DNA of 64,000 nucleotides from the NCBI RefSeq assembly GCF_002104995.1, contig NW_024468249.1, positions 186,001 through 250,000 of the forward strand, given 5' to 3'. This DNA comes from Linderina pennispora (Eukaryota; Kickxellomycota; Kickxellomycetes; Kickxellales; Kickxellaceae). Numbering within the stretch: position 1 is the first letter of the stretch; each line of letters begins with the position of its first letter. Shown here piece after piece: positions 11,669-21,852 of this stretch. The notes beneath the pieces were generated by a model, which was given only the letters and a program-made list of their open reading frames with translations, was not told the DNA's origin and did not search any database. The translations under genes and the position numbers were made by a program.

Positions 11669-12073
11669 GATAGAGGGGGATATGTGTGGCGAGGAACTAA
11701 AGAAAAATACGTGATGACTAATGGGTAGTGGAGGGAAGAGATGCCAGGCTCAAGCTTTTGTTTCTGTTTCACGACTCGCAGCAGCCCTTCCAGCACACTG
11801 GCCAAGGGTTTGTGCAAACCTGCTGTCATGATGGTGCGAGAATTGCCTCACTGAAAATCCCTGGAGCATCGTCGGAGAACAATCGGAAGGCGCAGTGGAA
11901 AGTCCGTGGTCCCGACATGCTGACATATCGTGGACAGTGTGACCGCTGCTTCATGCTGACATGCGATGCGTACCTGATGGCAGGATAGATGCAGCAAGTA
12001 GACGATCCGTGGGTGGTGCAGATATCAAGGAAAGTATTTAAAACACATGCGAAAAGAGGGTGTAGCAGAAAAA
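11669..12073. other. Intergenic
   Basis: Spacer between the second MATE copy and the 3' end of MO25. No supported feature. Confidence 0.4.
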
Positions 12074-13096
12074 TCAGACCTGGGCGGGCGCTCGCAGTTT
12101 CTGGATCTCGCGGATCAAGAAGGCTTTCTCGTCTTTGAACTGCTCGTCGCCGTCCTTGTCAACCTGGAACTTTGCTCAAAAAGCCCACCAGCTTGTCCTT
12201 GTTGTTGCGCAGAATGTTGTACACCTCTGGCGTCTTGTTTGGGTTAGCGACAAAGATCTTGAAGATATGGAAGGCCTCGTACTGGATGCTCTTGCTCTTG
12301 TCGGCCAGCGCATTCATGATGAGCTTGAGGTTGTCGCTGTAGTTGATGTAGCGCGTCATGGTGTGGAAGTTGCGGCGGTCAAGCAGGATCTCGCCCAGCA
12401 GCTTCAGCGACTGTCTCCGGATGACGTAGTTGCTGGACAGAATCAGCTTGGTGTACTTTTCAAAGAACGCATCGTAGTTGGCGTTCAAAAAGTTTGTCGC
12501 TGGTGCCTTGAACTTTGTCAGGGCTTCGCGGAAGTTTGCAAAGGCATCGCTGGCCACGTCAAAGTTGGGGCCCTCGACGTAGTCAAAGAAGTTGAAGAAC
12601 TCGGGGAGGCCAGGACGGCTGTGGTCAGGGACTCGTGCTTCAGACACTCGCGCAGCATGTTGCCGCAGAACACCGCGGCGTCAGGGTTCTCGTACCCACG
12701 CACAAGGTCCCTCAGCACCGGCTCGCGCTTCAGTAGGTACTCGATGGTGGGCTGCCGTGTGCCAATCTTCCGGCGCAGCAGCATGCCAAAGATGATGCTG
12801 ACCTCCTTGCGTGTCTCAAACTCCAGACGCGACAGGTTCGTGATAAGCAGCGGCAGCAGCTCCGTCGTGTATATTTCCTGGGCCAGCTGGGCAACCTGCT
12901 CTGATGTCACGTCGGGGACCTTCTTGTCGGCGCCGCCCTCGCGCAGTATTGATAGCATGTTGGCCACGTTCTTCGAGATCTCGTCGTTGGCCTTGTTGCG
13001 CTGGTGCTCGCCGTTGTCTAGTTTTGCCATTGCCTCATGGGTTGCCTTGACCAATTCGACCGGGCCCTTTTGCTTCGATTTGAAAAAGAAGTTCAT
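12074..13096 (-). CDS. MO25: MO25/Hym1 scaffold protein
   Basis: Armadillo-like scaffold that activates germinal-centre/STE20 kinases in polarity (RAM/MOR) signalling. MNFFFKSKQKGPVELVK at the start, then the helical repeats YTTELLPLLITNLSRLEFE and NLKLIMNALADKSKSIQYEA, are diagnostic. Two frame breaks: one missing base near 12590 (before FFNFFDYVEGPNFD) and one extra A near 12163 (before FQVDKDGDEQF). Discounting them gives about 340 aa ending RAPAQV. This is one of the few genes here with a clear base loss. No introns seen. Confidence 0.93.
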
Positions 13097-13599
13097 AGTG
13101 GAGGAAAAAGGATTCTTCGCTGTCGGGAGCTACAAAGGAGCAAGGTGCGGAGCGGCAGGCAGGACCTCCTGGAGACTTGAGCAATAGTGTGTGGACAATT
13201 TTGTCGGCCAGGGGTTGACCCGGAGCGCGTCCGAGGGCTGCGAGGGGAAAGAGACCGCTGAGACCGGTCACGCTTACCTTGCGGATAGTGTGTGAAAATG
13301 CGACAAAGCAGGAAGGGGGGCAATAGAGTAAACAAGCGCTGGAAAGTGGGTGAGAAGAGGAAAGGAAGTAGGGCTGGCCCGGCTTCGTGGACAGTTCGCC
13401 TATTTCTGCGCGCTAAGCTTGGCTGCGTTGGCTTCGTTCCATGCATCACAGGCTGCGCGCATTGAGTTCTGCAGCTATTGTGCCTGTTCAGTGACACCCC
13501 CTATTAGACCAGGACAAAAAATAGTGCGCGACATCACCAGTCCCCTTTTCTCTTTTGCTGCCACCAGTTTGCTTAGTTTAATTTTGCTGAATTCGCCAA
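13097..13599. other. Divergent intergenic region
   Basis: About 500 bp between the start of MO25 (minus) and the start of the TPR gene (plus); likely a two-way promoter. No other gene supported. Confidence 0.4.
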
Positions 13600-14236
13600 A
13601 TGACAGAGCAGTCTCTCTTGCCCACTTCTGGCTTTGACCAGAAAAAGTACGACCAGGGTCTCAGCGAGAAGGACGAGGCCAACGACAAGTTCAAGGCCGG
13701 CGACTTTGTAGGAGGTATGTTTCTAGGGTTTCTACACTGTTCTATATTTGCAAGGCATTAGACGCAGCGCGCTGACAGGCACCCTTTTACTTGTAGCGCT
13801 TCGTGGATACCACCGCACGCTGCTGTACTGGCTGGGATTGAACTCGAACCCGATGGGCGGCACGACCACGTCCAAAGCAGATATTAACACGGAGGACGAC
13901 ATTTCGGACCTGGACAAGCAGATATCGGTTATTTATAGCAACATGGCGGCATGCCAGGTGCGTCTGAAGAAGGTGGGCCGCGCCGTAGAGTGTGCCGAGA
14001 CGGCGCTGAAGCGCAACAAGTTCAATACCAAGGCCAAGTTCCGCCTGGTGCAGGGGCTAATTGAAGAGGGCTCGCTGATCAAGGCTGGGTCGCTGCTGGA
14101 CGAGCTGGAGAAGGACAAGCCCGATGACGCAGCGTTCAAGAACGAGCGGGCCAAAATCGCGGCCAAGGAGAAGGAGGCAGAGGCCAAGCAGCGCAAGGAG
14201 CTCGGCGGCATGTTTGACCGCGGCAAGAAGAACTAA
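13600..14236 (+). CDS. TPR protein, TTC9-like
   Basis: Small cytosolic tetratricopeptide protein of 184 aa. Exons 13600-13714 and 13797-14236; the 82-bp intron has a GTATGT donor and a TAG acceptor, and the join reads ...GDFVGALRGYHRTLLY. One helix pair surrounds the intron (KFKAGDFVGALRGYHRTLLY), then the repeats IYSNMAACQVRLKKVGRAVE and RNKFNTKAKFRLVQGLIEEG follow, then a basic coiled C terminus. Layout and spacing resemble animal TTC9 and FKBP-type TPR modules, which suggests a chaperone adaptor role; that is inference. Its stop lies 11 bp from the stop of the convergent neighbour. Confidence 0.75.
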
Positions 14237-14247
14237 GCGACGCGGGG

Positions 14248-15202
14248 TTAGCGGCATGCCTGGGATGTGCGCTGCTGGCGGATGTGCCGGATGTCGGCCA
14301 GGTTCTCTTGCAGATACCGAGTGAATTCTATGTAGCAATAATAGCCAAATGAGCATACGCAATCATGGGTGCCAGGAAGTGACGTTTGATGATGGGGGCT
14401 TACCGGATACTGAGAAATCAGCAGGAATCACGACGAAGCCAGGATACTTTGATCCGCTGCCGTGGAACGAGTCCTTCCAGCTGCTGACAACCATCAGCGG
14501 CAGCGCGCTCCACTGCGCGTAGTTCAGCTCGGGCAGCCTGCGTTCGATTGTCTGGACGACCCGATTGTAGGAGCGCGGGTCGATGTCCTGGGCAAAGAAC
14601 ACCCGCGACCGGTCCAGCTGGGGCTGTGCCTTTTTTGCACTCAGGCTGCTGCTGCTGGGCGACCATGCCGACTGGCGCAGCTTCGCGCGGAACTCCTCGT
14701 ACGGGTCGCGTGTCGGGGGACGAGCGTAGTTTTGCCTCGCCTCCCGGGCTCTCGCTGCTCTCAGCGCGGCAACAGCTGCATCAGACATTGGCGTCTTGCC
14801 GCGCCTCTTGCTACCGCCGCCCTTTGCCTCGATCTCCTTTGCGGCTGTGTCGACTTCCTTCGCAGTCTCTGCTGGCACAGGGACATTGAGCTTTGCGCAC
14901 AGGTCCAGGAGCTCGCGCGCACGTTAGGCACCCAGGTACGAGCGGCTGGAGCGCGGGCCGTGGTCTAGGAAGGAGAAGCTCAGCTTCTGAAGCGAGTTGT
15001 TGGCCCGGAGCATGAATTCGATCGGCCCAGTGGTGGGCTTGTCGGCGGGCTGCTTTGTGATGGGCGCCATGAGAGACTGCAGGCGCTGGACAGCCTCCTG
15101 GTTGATGCGCTTGGCGGCAGGCTCAGACGCAAAGAAGTCCGGGTGCACCTTGAGCAAGACACCGCGCAGCAGGGGCTTGACCGCTGCCTCAAGCCGCTCC
15201 AT
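14248..15202 (-). CDS. DUF4460-like mitochondrial protein with in-frame stop
   Basis: Two exons on the minus strand: 15202-14404 and 14327-14248; the intron has a GTAAGC donor and a TAG acceptor, and the join reads VSEFTRYLQENLADIRHI. About 292 codons. The N-terminal block PLLRGVLLKVHPDFFASEP is the signature of the DUF4460/TCAIM family (J-domain-like start); a basic middle and the SWKDSFHG...YPGF block follow. A TAA at 14924-14926 interrupts the reading frame while the same frame continues as RARELLDLCAKLNVPVP. It may be a base error, a true nonsense allele or readthrough. Function unknown; relatives are mitochondrial. Confidence 0.65.
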
Positions 15203-15449
15203 TACTGAAATGCCAAAAGAAAAACGAAAAAAAAAAAAAGGAGAGAAGAGCGCTAAAGGAAACTAGAGATAATCACGCTTTGATTTGTCAGTGGGATGGA
15301 AGTCGAAGTGCTGCGCGTACACATTTTTTCGTCTGGGTCGAGCCAAAGGAACAAGCACACAGCCCTTGCTCTTGGCTCTGTTTTTCTCCTTCTAATTCCC
15401 TCCCTGTGTACATATTCGACAATACCTGCCCTCAGCCACGGTTTAATAC

Positions 15450-15938
15450 ATGAAGTCCACGCCAGTCCCCAGAAAGCGCTCGCGAGACGACGAGTCCATT
15501 GAAGAAATTCGCTCTGGCAAGCGGCCAACGAGACCCGTCCTACACACAGCACAGCCATACTGCGCCGTTTGACGTAGACACATACTGGCAGCACCAACAC
15601 GAGCAGCAGCAGCAGCAGCAGCAAGTACAGCAGCAGCAACAGGCATTGGCGAATTTGCACCTGCAGAGCCAAATGAGCCAGCCCAGTGTCGCCACACCCG
15701 CCACATCGCCGCCGTCTATCGTTTCGTACTCACCAATCGCCGGCGACCCGGACGAGTTTGACGAGGACGACTTTCGGGCGTCGAGCGGCGAGTACTACCA
15801 GATCAACCTGCTGCTGCACCATCTGCATCGGGAAGCGGACGATGCGGCGGAAGCCCAGAAATGGCGGGTAAGCCCCGATGCTGGCCAGGGCAGATTACGT
15901 CTGCCGCTCTTTCTGGAATAAGCGAAGGAGAGGGATGA
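15450..15938 (+). CDS. PolyQ, basic N-terminal nuclear-type protein
   Basis: Not recognised. The N terminus MKSTPVPRKRSRDDESIEEI looks like a bipartite nuclear signal, followed by RSGKR. A glutamine-rich tract is encoded by CAG/CAA repeats (15600-15645), then a Ser/Pro-rich segment, an acidic DPDEFDEDDF stretch and a short predicted helix YYQINLLLHHLHREADDAAE. One extra base near 15523 separates the basic start from the polyQ part. A GTAAGC at 15869 could be a donor for a tiny last exon ending at 15938; without splicing the frame ends at 15921. A transcriptional co-regulator is a reasonable guess only. Confidence 0.55.
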
Positions 15939-16068
15939 TTGACGCGAGCGGGTCGATTGTCCCCTTCGGTTCTGGTTGGTCTTCCATGTCTGGCTCTTGC
16001 GCTATTTCTCCCATCTCACCTCTTGTCTCAACCTGTTATATACCTTTTTCTCTGCACATATCTTTCCA

Positions 16069-16768
16069 ATGAATCTCAAACTCGTGAACGCCATCGACTC
16101 CGCGTGTGGCATGGCTGCTGATTAACATCATTGTTGCGGCGCTGTGGATTGTAGCAGCCATTCTGTACTTTGTTGACGGGTACTTTGCGTCGGTAATGCA
16201 GGGCATCTTTTTGCTGTACGTAGAAGCACAAGCGCAAGTGCGTGTCTGTGGACGCTTATATAACTAACGCTAATATGCCCTTGTAGCATTGCTTGGCGTG
16301 GTGTCGATTGTGCTCGAGTTTTATCGCCTGGACGTGCTAATTTCGAGCTGCGGGTTCTTCTGGAACTTTATGGGCCGGGGGATATGTAAGTGCGATGCCG
16401 AGGAACGCACCAAGAAGTTGCCGCTGGGGCGTGAACGACACTAAAACACGCCAACCATCCGCTTTCTATATATAGTTAACATACTGTAGGTACATTGCCC
16501 AATGCGACACCAGCTGCGCATTCTTGGCGCTGGCGTTTTTATCAGGATTAATTTAACTTTCGACAACGGTACTTTTTTGTAGTATCGGCTGCGTCGTGTT
16601 TGGCGGCAAGGTATACACGCATGTAGCCGGGGGCTGACCTGGGCCGTCGGTCTAGCGTACATTGGCCTGTGGTTCACTGCGTTCGAGCTGTATCCGGTCG
16701 AGCGGCCGCCAGTGCACGCGTACCCAGTGCCGGATCCGTATGTAGGCAACCAGGGGTATGCCGGGTAG
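16069..16768 (+). CDS. COPI-associated (TVP15-like) membrane protein, copy 1
   Basis: Small four-helix Golgi-type membrane protein of the COPI_assoc family. Pieces in order: MNLKLVNAIDS, a hydrophobic WLLINIIVAALWIVAAILYF, LLGVVSIVLEFYRLDVL, the family core WNFMGRGI, then a hydrophobic GLAYIGLWFTAFELYP and a Pro/Tyr-rich tail ending YVGNQGYAG. Introns are clear at 16220-16286 and from the GTAAGT donor at 16386, whose acceptor is uncertain (16545-16590). Extra bases near 16105 and 16636 and a probable missing base at the first donor prevent a clean ORF. Gene 17022-17654 is a paralogue directly downstream. Confidence 0.6.
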
Positions 16769-17021
16769 AGAGCGAGGTCCGGAACACGGGATGTCTTGGC
16801 GTTTCCACCCTGGATTCATCGCTTAGAGGTGTCCGCATCCCGGGTTGGGGGAGGGTCCAGAGCCTCTGGATTCTCGATGACGATTTCGCGACCAAGCAGT
16901 TAAAAAGGCGGCTCTCAAGGCATTCACTTTGATAGGCACCGACATTCTTGCGTTTCCCCATTTTTCATCCTTTCTTCTTCACTTTCAGAGTACCTGGCTT
17001 TTTCAATTGTATAAAAAATCG

Positions 17022-17654
17022 ATGGCGTTCACATACTTCACCGACCTGAAGGAGCGGCTCAGCCACCCCGGTGGGCCGCCCTTCTACTTCCGCGTAGCGA
17101 ACCTGGTTGTGGCCGTCCTCATGATAATCGTCTCCATCGTGTTCTTCACCTGGAAGAGCTTCCCGCGGATCATGCTCGGCATCTTTGAGATCCTGTTGGC
17201 AGTCTGGGATTATCATGTTCGAGGTGGCCAACATGGAGCCGTTCAAGAAGTACGTTCTGTTCATGTTCACATGGCGCGGACGCGGCTGCTTCTACATTTT
17301 CTTTGGGTGCCTGACGCTCGGACACAACGCGTGGGGATGGATCTTTGGCTCCATTATTCGCGGGTATTGGCGTGGTTTACGTAGTCCTGTCATACACGAC
17401 AAAGAAGAATGAAAACTACGTCATGGATGCGGCGCCCAGTGCGGCTGGCGGCGTTGCGTATAATGGACTCGTCGTTGCCGATGCACAATGGCGCGGCTGG
17501 CGGGTACCCGGCCGGCGGGCAGTACCAGGGGTCTGCTCAATACCCAACCTCGGCCCAGTACCCGAACTCGTCGCAGTACGGCAACAGCGGCTCGATCGCC
17601 AACCCGAGCATGGCGCATGCGCCTCAGAGCGACTATCTCCACAACCCTATCTAA
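17022..17654 (+). CDS. COPI-associated (TVP15-like) membrane protein, copy 2
   Basis: Paralogue of the upstream gene. MAFTYFTDLKERLSHPG is a cytosolic start. Hydrophobic segments follow (VANLVVAVLMIIVSIVFF and LMFTWRGRGCFYIFFGCLTL, the latter containing the family's RGRG-F-Y-I-F core), then IGVVYVVLSY and a low-complexity cytosolic tail of QY/AQYP repeats ending SDYLHNPI. Three one-base insertions (near 17201, 17361, 17470) split the frame; discounted, about 209 aa. No intron seen. The YxxPxx-rich tail could be a sorting or coat-binding element (inference). Golgi localisation is inferred from the family. Confidence 0.7.
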
Positions 17655-17899
17655 TGTGGATATGGCCTTTTCTACTTGCTGTTGCGTTTTTCTTCATAAT
17701 TATATCTGTTTTCATTGGGCCAAGATGTGGTCTCCATTGTGTTCAGCGAGACAGCGCGCCCCGGATCCTTGGCAAGAGTGCATGATCCGCTTGGCATTCA
17801 GAGCAGCAGCTCGCTTTGGGCAGCGTCACAGTAGAAAGCGGAGTGTATGGATTTATTCAAGAGCTGGTCTACTTCTTCTCTTCGCCGTCGGCGTTCTCC

Positions 17900-18331
17900 T
17901 TAGCGCTGCTCCAAGATCTTGCGCCTCAGTGCCATCATCTCCATGGACGGACGGATTCTCCAGCCCTTGAGCTTGTTCGCTCTCCGCTTCTCCTCGTACT
18001 CGATCTCCAGCCCGCCAAAGTCGCTGTTAATGTCTGCCTCCTCCGGGTACTCAAAGTCCTCCTTGATTGTGACAATGGCCTTTTTGGTCCTCGCGGTGCG
18101 CTCCTTCTGGCCGGTGAAGCGGTTGACAGTCCACTTGCCGGGCATCACGGCTGTGCGCACATCGGTGACTGTGACATTGTACATATGCGAGAGATAGTCC
18201 TTGATGTCGAGCTTGTTGACGTTCAGGGGCACGCGGAACGCCGCCTGGCTTTTGCCCAGGCGCGCGTCCGGGATGATCTTAAACACGAGGTTCGGGAAAT
18301 AAACCTTGGCGTTACCAAACCGCTGGGCCAT
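17900..18331 (-). CDS. MRP20: Mitochondrial large-subunit ribosomal protein uL23m
   Basis: Intact 143-aa protein. The N terminus RFGNAKVYFPNLVFKI, the central RVPLNVNKLDIKDYLSHMYN and VMPGKWTVNRFTG fit uL23m (yeast Mrp20), which sits at the exit tunnel of the mitochondrial ribosome and contacts 21S rRNA. The rest is basic with a short acidic linker and ends RRKILEQR. No separate cleavable presequence is obvious; the first residues may serve. Divergent from UTP15 by about 290 bp. Confidence 0.88.
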   Translation of the reverse strand: MAQRFGNAKVYFPNLVFKIIPDARLGKSQAAFRVPLNVNKLDIKDYLSHMYNVTVTDVRTAVMPGKWTVNRFTGQKERTARTKKAIVTIKEDFEYPEEADINSDFGGLEIEYEEKRRANKLKGWRIRPSMEMMALRRKILEQR

Positions 18332-18623
18332 TGCAAAAACTGAATCGTCTGTGTAGAATGAGAGGGGGGGGGCAAATTAACGAGGAAGCAGAAGCAAGAG
18401 GCCTGCGAATTGAACAGGGGGAAAAGCACAAATGTCCACGCTGACAGATATCGGCAAAAAAAAAAAAAGCGAGCCGATCTGGGTCCTTCCCTTGCTCGAG
18501 CCGAGTCGTATAAAAACTTTGAGCCCACAAATCCAAGAAAATTTTCGTTTTCTGCTCTTGCTTGTCTGCGCCTTCTCCGTCCAAAAATCGTCTACCAATT
18601 TACACTTTTCAAAGCATTCTCAC

Positions 18624-20174
18624 ATGGAGTTCAAGCCGACTGGCGCGACACGCGTCGCCAAAACAATCAAGCGCACGCTGCCCGAGGCTGGGTACTGGAA
18701 GCGGTTCCAGTCGCAGGTGATGGTCAAAGAGTACGGCATGGTGACATCGGTGGAGTTCAGCCCGATCAAGCCGCACGATCTGGTGGTGACGGCGTCGACA
18801 CGGTTGCAGATCTACAACGGGCGGACCGGCCAGCTGACACGGTCGGTGACGCGGTTCACAAGCCCGGCGCACAGCGGGTCGTTCCGGTCCGACGGAAAGC
18901 TGCTGGTGGCCGGCGACGACTCGAATCTGGTCCAGGTCTTTGATGGCAACAGCCGCGCGATCCTGCGGACATTCAAGGGGCACACGGATCCGGTGCATGT
19001 CACCAAGTTTCTGCCAAACAAGGTCAATGTCATGTCGGGGTCTGACGACAAGACGGTAAGGATCTGGGACATTCCAAGCCAGGCGGCAGTTAATACGTTC
19101 GAGGACCACACGGATTACGTGCGCAGCGGCGCGGTGTTTGCAGACAACCCGAACCTGGTGGCCACAGGCTCATACGACCATACGGTGAAGATCTGGGACC
19201 TGCGCGCCAACCAGTGCACGACCACCATCGAGATCGAGGACCCCGTCGAAGACGTGCTGGTGTTCCCTGGCGGCGGCATGCTGGCGGTGTCGGGCGGACC
19301 CAATGTGCACATCTACGATATGCTGATGGGCGGCCGGTACATGACCACGCTGGGCAACCATGAGAAGACAGTGACGGCGATGTGCCTGGACAGCTCTGGC
19401 GGGCGCCTGCTGGCCGGCTCGCTCGACCACCACGTCAAGATCTACGACGTGCAGAACTTCAAGATGGTGTACAACCTGAACTACCCGGCGCCGATTCTGA
19501 GCCTGGCGCTGTCGCCCGACGACACGATGCTGGCTGTGGGCATGACCTCGGGCGTATTCTCGCTGCGCCGGCGTGCTGTCACCGCCAAGGAGCAGGCGCT
19601 GAAGCAGCGCGAGCAGAAGCAGCCGCTGCCCGGCTCCAAGGCATATTTCCTGCGTGGGCAGTCGAACAAGGGCGCCGACGACGACCTGCGCATCGAGCAC
19701 CGGCGGCGTCGTGGATTAGCGGATTACGATCAGTTCCTGCGCAAGTTCCAGTATGCCAAGGCCCTGGACGCCGTGCTGTCCAACAACCGCGCGGGATTGA
19801 CAGTGGTGTCGCTGCTGCAAGAGCTCATGCACCGTGACGGCCTCACGGCCGCCCTCGCTGGCCGCGACGAGCTGACGCTCGAGCCGATTCTGCGGTTCCT
19901 GGCGAAGCACATCGATAACCCAAGGTACACAAATGTGCTGGCGACCGTGGCCGAGTCGCTGTTTAGCATCTACGGCGACCTGCTGAGCCAGTCGAGCACG
20001 CTGGCCGAGCTGCTGATGCGCGTGCGCGCCAAGACACGCACCGAGATCAAGCTGCACCAGGAGATGGAGATGCTGCTGGGCACCATGGACATGCTCATGT
20101 CGGCGTGCGATATCAGCCACGGAAAGAGCAGCCAGAAGCTCGCGGTCGAGGAGGATGTATTGGTCCAGAGCTAG
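18624..20174 (+). CDS. UTP15: UTP15, U3 snoRNP / t-UTP WD40 protein
   Basis: Intact 516-aa nucleolar protein of the t-UTP (UtpA) subcomplex, needed for rDNA transcription and early 18S processing. Start MEFKPTGATRVAKTIKRTLP; WD40 blades include TFKGHTDPVHVTKFLPNKVN, SGSDDKTVRIWD, TGSYDHTVKIWD and AGSLDHHVKIYD (residues about 110-300). The C-terminal UTP15 domain follows, with DYDQFLRKFQYAKALDAVL and LLQELMHRDGL. A longer ORF begins upstream, but the ATG at 18624 gives the family N terminus. No introns or frame breaks. Confidence 0.96.
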   Translation: MEFKPTGATRVAKTIKRTLPEAGYWKRFQSQVMVKEYGMVTSVEFSPIKPHDLVVTASTRLQIYNGRTGQLTRSVTRFTSPAHSGSFRSDGKLLVAGDDSNLVQVFDGNSRAILRTFKGHTDPVHVTKFLPNKVNVMSGSDDKTVRIWDIPSQAAVNTFEDHTDYVRSGAVFADNPNLVATGSYDHTVKIWDLRANQCTTTIEIEDPVEDVLVFPGGGMLAVSGGPNVHIYDMLMGGRYMTTLGNHEKTVTAMCLDSSGGRLLAGSLDHHVKIYDVQNFKMVYNLNYPAPILSLALSPDDTMLAVGMTSGVFSLRRRAVTAKEQALKQREQKQPLPGSKAYFLRGQSNKGADDDLRIEHRRRRGLADYDQFLRKFQYAKALDAVLSNNRAGLTVVSLLQELMHRDGLTAALAGRDELTLEPILRFLAKHIDNPRYTNVLATVAESLFSIYGDLLSQSSTLAELLMRVRAKTRTEIKLHQEMEMLLGTMDMLMSACDISHGKSSQKLAVEEDVLVQS

Positions 20175-20507
20175 GCTTTCTTGAGAGGATAGCGTGTCTG
20201 AAGGTTGAATTAATTCGTTTCGCTTGTCGCCATTGCCGAATTCCTGCTATCGACTGTCGATCCCTCCTCATTTCCCTCTACTCCCCAAACAGGGCGTGCA
20301 TGTCCACAAAGAACGGCCGCTTTGTAGACCGCTTTCCCAAGAGCTCGCCCCTCCTTGCGGCCAGCGCCGTATTGTTTGTCCTGGCTGCCCCTTTTTCATG
20401 TTCAATTTCCTTGGCTAATAGTCTTTTTCCTCCTCTATCCTGCACAACACACGCACTTTATTCTTTTCTTTTCTTGCACTCCTCATTCACTCTATTGCAC
20501 TTTAATA
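20175..20507. other. Intergenic, MAPK promoter
   Basis: Pyrimidine-rich leader (CT and TTTTCTT runs) before the MAPK start. No other feature supported. Confidence 0.4.
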
Positions 20508-21852
20508 ATGGACCCCCAGCAGCAGGCACAGCAACAGCAGCAGCAGCAGCAGCAGCAGCAAGCCAACGCCCAGGCTCTGGCAATTCAGCAGAGGCTGGCC
20601 TCGTTTAACCTCGGACCGTTCTACCAGGTCCAGCAGCTTATTGGCGAGGGCGCATACGGAACTGTCTGGTAAGTCTATTAAAACGATCCCCGCCTGCTTG
20701 CAATCTCTGCGAAATTCGCAACTGCTCTCCGCTGTGCTCCAGCCATTTCCGAAAAAGAAAAATAAGGGTGCTGCTTTTCTTTTGGGGGAGAGGGCTGATA
20801 AACGCAGACCATGTGAAGGGACCGCGCACAGGGAAGCGCAGGAGACCTTTTACTGCCCTTTTCGGCTAAACTGCTAAGCACAATTACTCTGTAGCTCTGC
20901 CACGTACAAGCCGAATGGCATTGACGTTGCGGCGAAGCGAATCCGGCCGTTCGAGTCAGCCATGTTCTGCCTTCGCACGCTGCGCGAGATTAAGCTGCTA
21001 AAGTTCTTCAACCACGAAAACATCATCTCCATCCTGGACATCGTGCGGCCGGCCTCGTTCGACCAGTTCAACGAGGTGTACATCATCCAGGAGCTGGTTG
21101 ACATTGACCTGCACCGCATCATCAAGACGCAGCCGCTGTCGGAGGACCACGTGCAGTACTTCCTGTACCAGATTCTGCGCGCCCTAAAGTACATTCACTC
21201 GTGCAATGTGCTGCACCGCGACCTGAAGCCCTCCAACATCCTTTTGAACGCCAACTGCGACCTGAAGATTTGCGACTTTGGCCTGGCCCGCGGCGCCAAC
21301 GACGACCCCGATAACGAGGGTGCATTCATGACCGAATACGTTGCCACGCGGTGGTACCGCGCGCCGGAGATCATGCTGACCTTTAAGGAGTACACCAAGG
21401 CCATCGACATCTGGTCGGTAGGATGCATCATGGCTGAGATGATCTCCAGGCAGCCGCTGTTCCCGGGCCGCGACTACCATCACCAGCTGAAGCTCATCCT
21501 GGACGTCCTCGGCACGCCCACGTCCGACGACTATCTGAGCATCAAGAGCCGCCGTGCGCGCGACTTTATCCGCGGCATGTCGCTGAAGCAAAAGGTCAAT
21601 TTCTCGGAGCTCTTCCCGACCGCCAGCCCGCTGGCAATTGACCTGATGGAGAAGATGCTGACGTTCAACCCGAAGAAGCGCATTACGGTGGAGGAGGCGC
21701 TGGCGCACGAGTACCTTGCCCAGTACCATGACGACAACGACGAGCCTGTGAGCCAGCCGCTGCCGCCCAATTTCTTCGACTTTGACAACTACAAGGAGAA
21801 GCTGAGCATTGAGCAGCTCAAGGTGCTGATGTGGAACGAGATTTGCGGCTAA
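20508..21852 (+). CDS. Fus3/Kss1-type MAP kinase
   Basis: Serine/threonine MAP kinase of the pheromone/invasion class, 372 aa. Exons 20508-20668 and 20895-21852; the 226-bp intron interrupts the glycine loop right after GEGAYGTV (residues 46-53), and the join reads GTVCSATYKPNG. ATP lysine K68 (VAAKRIRPFE), catalytic HRD at 162-164 (NVLHRDLKPSNILL), DFG next, and the activation-loop TEY at 200-202 in FMTEYVATRWYRAPE. The N terminus carries a polyglutamine tract not usual for this class. An upstream MEK would phosphorylate T200 and Y202. No frame breaks. Confidence 0.95.

Noticed and set aside
13825..13855. B-box-like GGTTCGAGTTC on the minus strand as part of a tRNA gene
   Set aside because: No A box, no acceptor stem, and it is inside the TPR coding exon.
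15598..15650. CAG/CAA run as a microsatellite or mobile-element end
   Set aside because: It sits in a coding frame as a polyglutamine tract.
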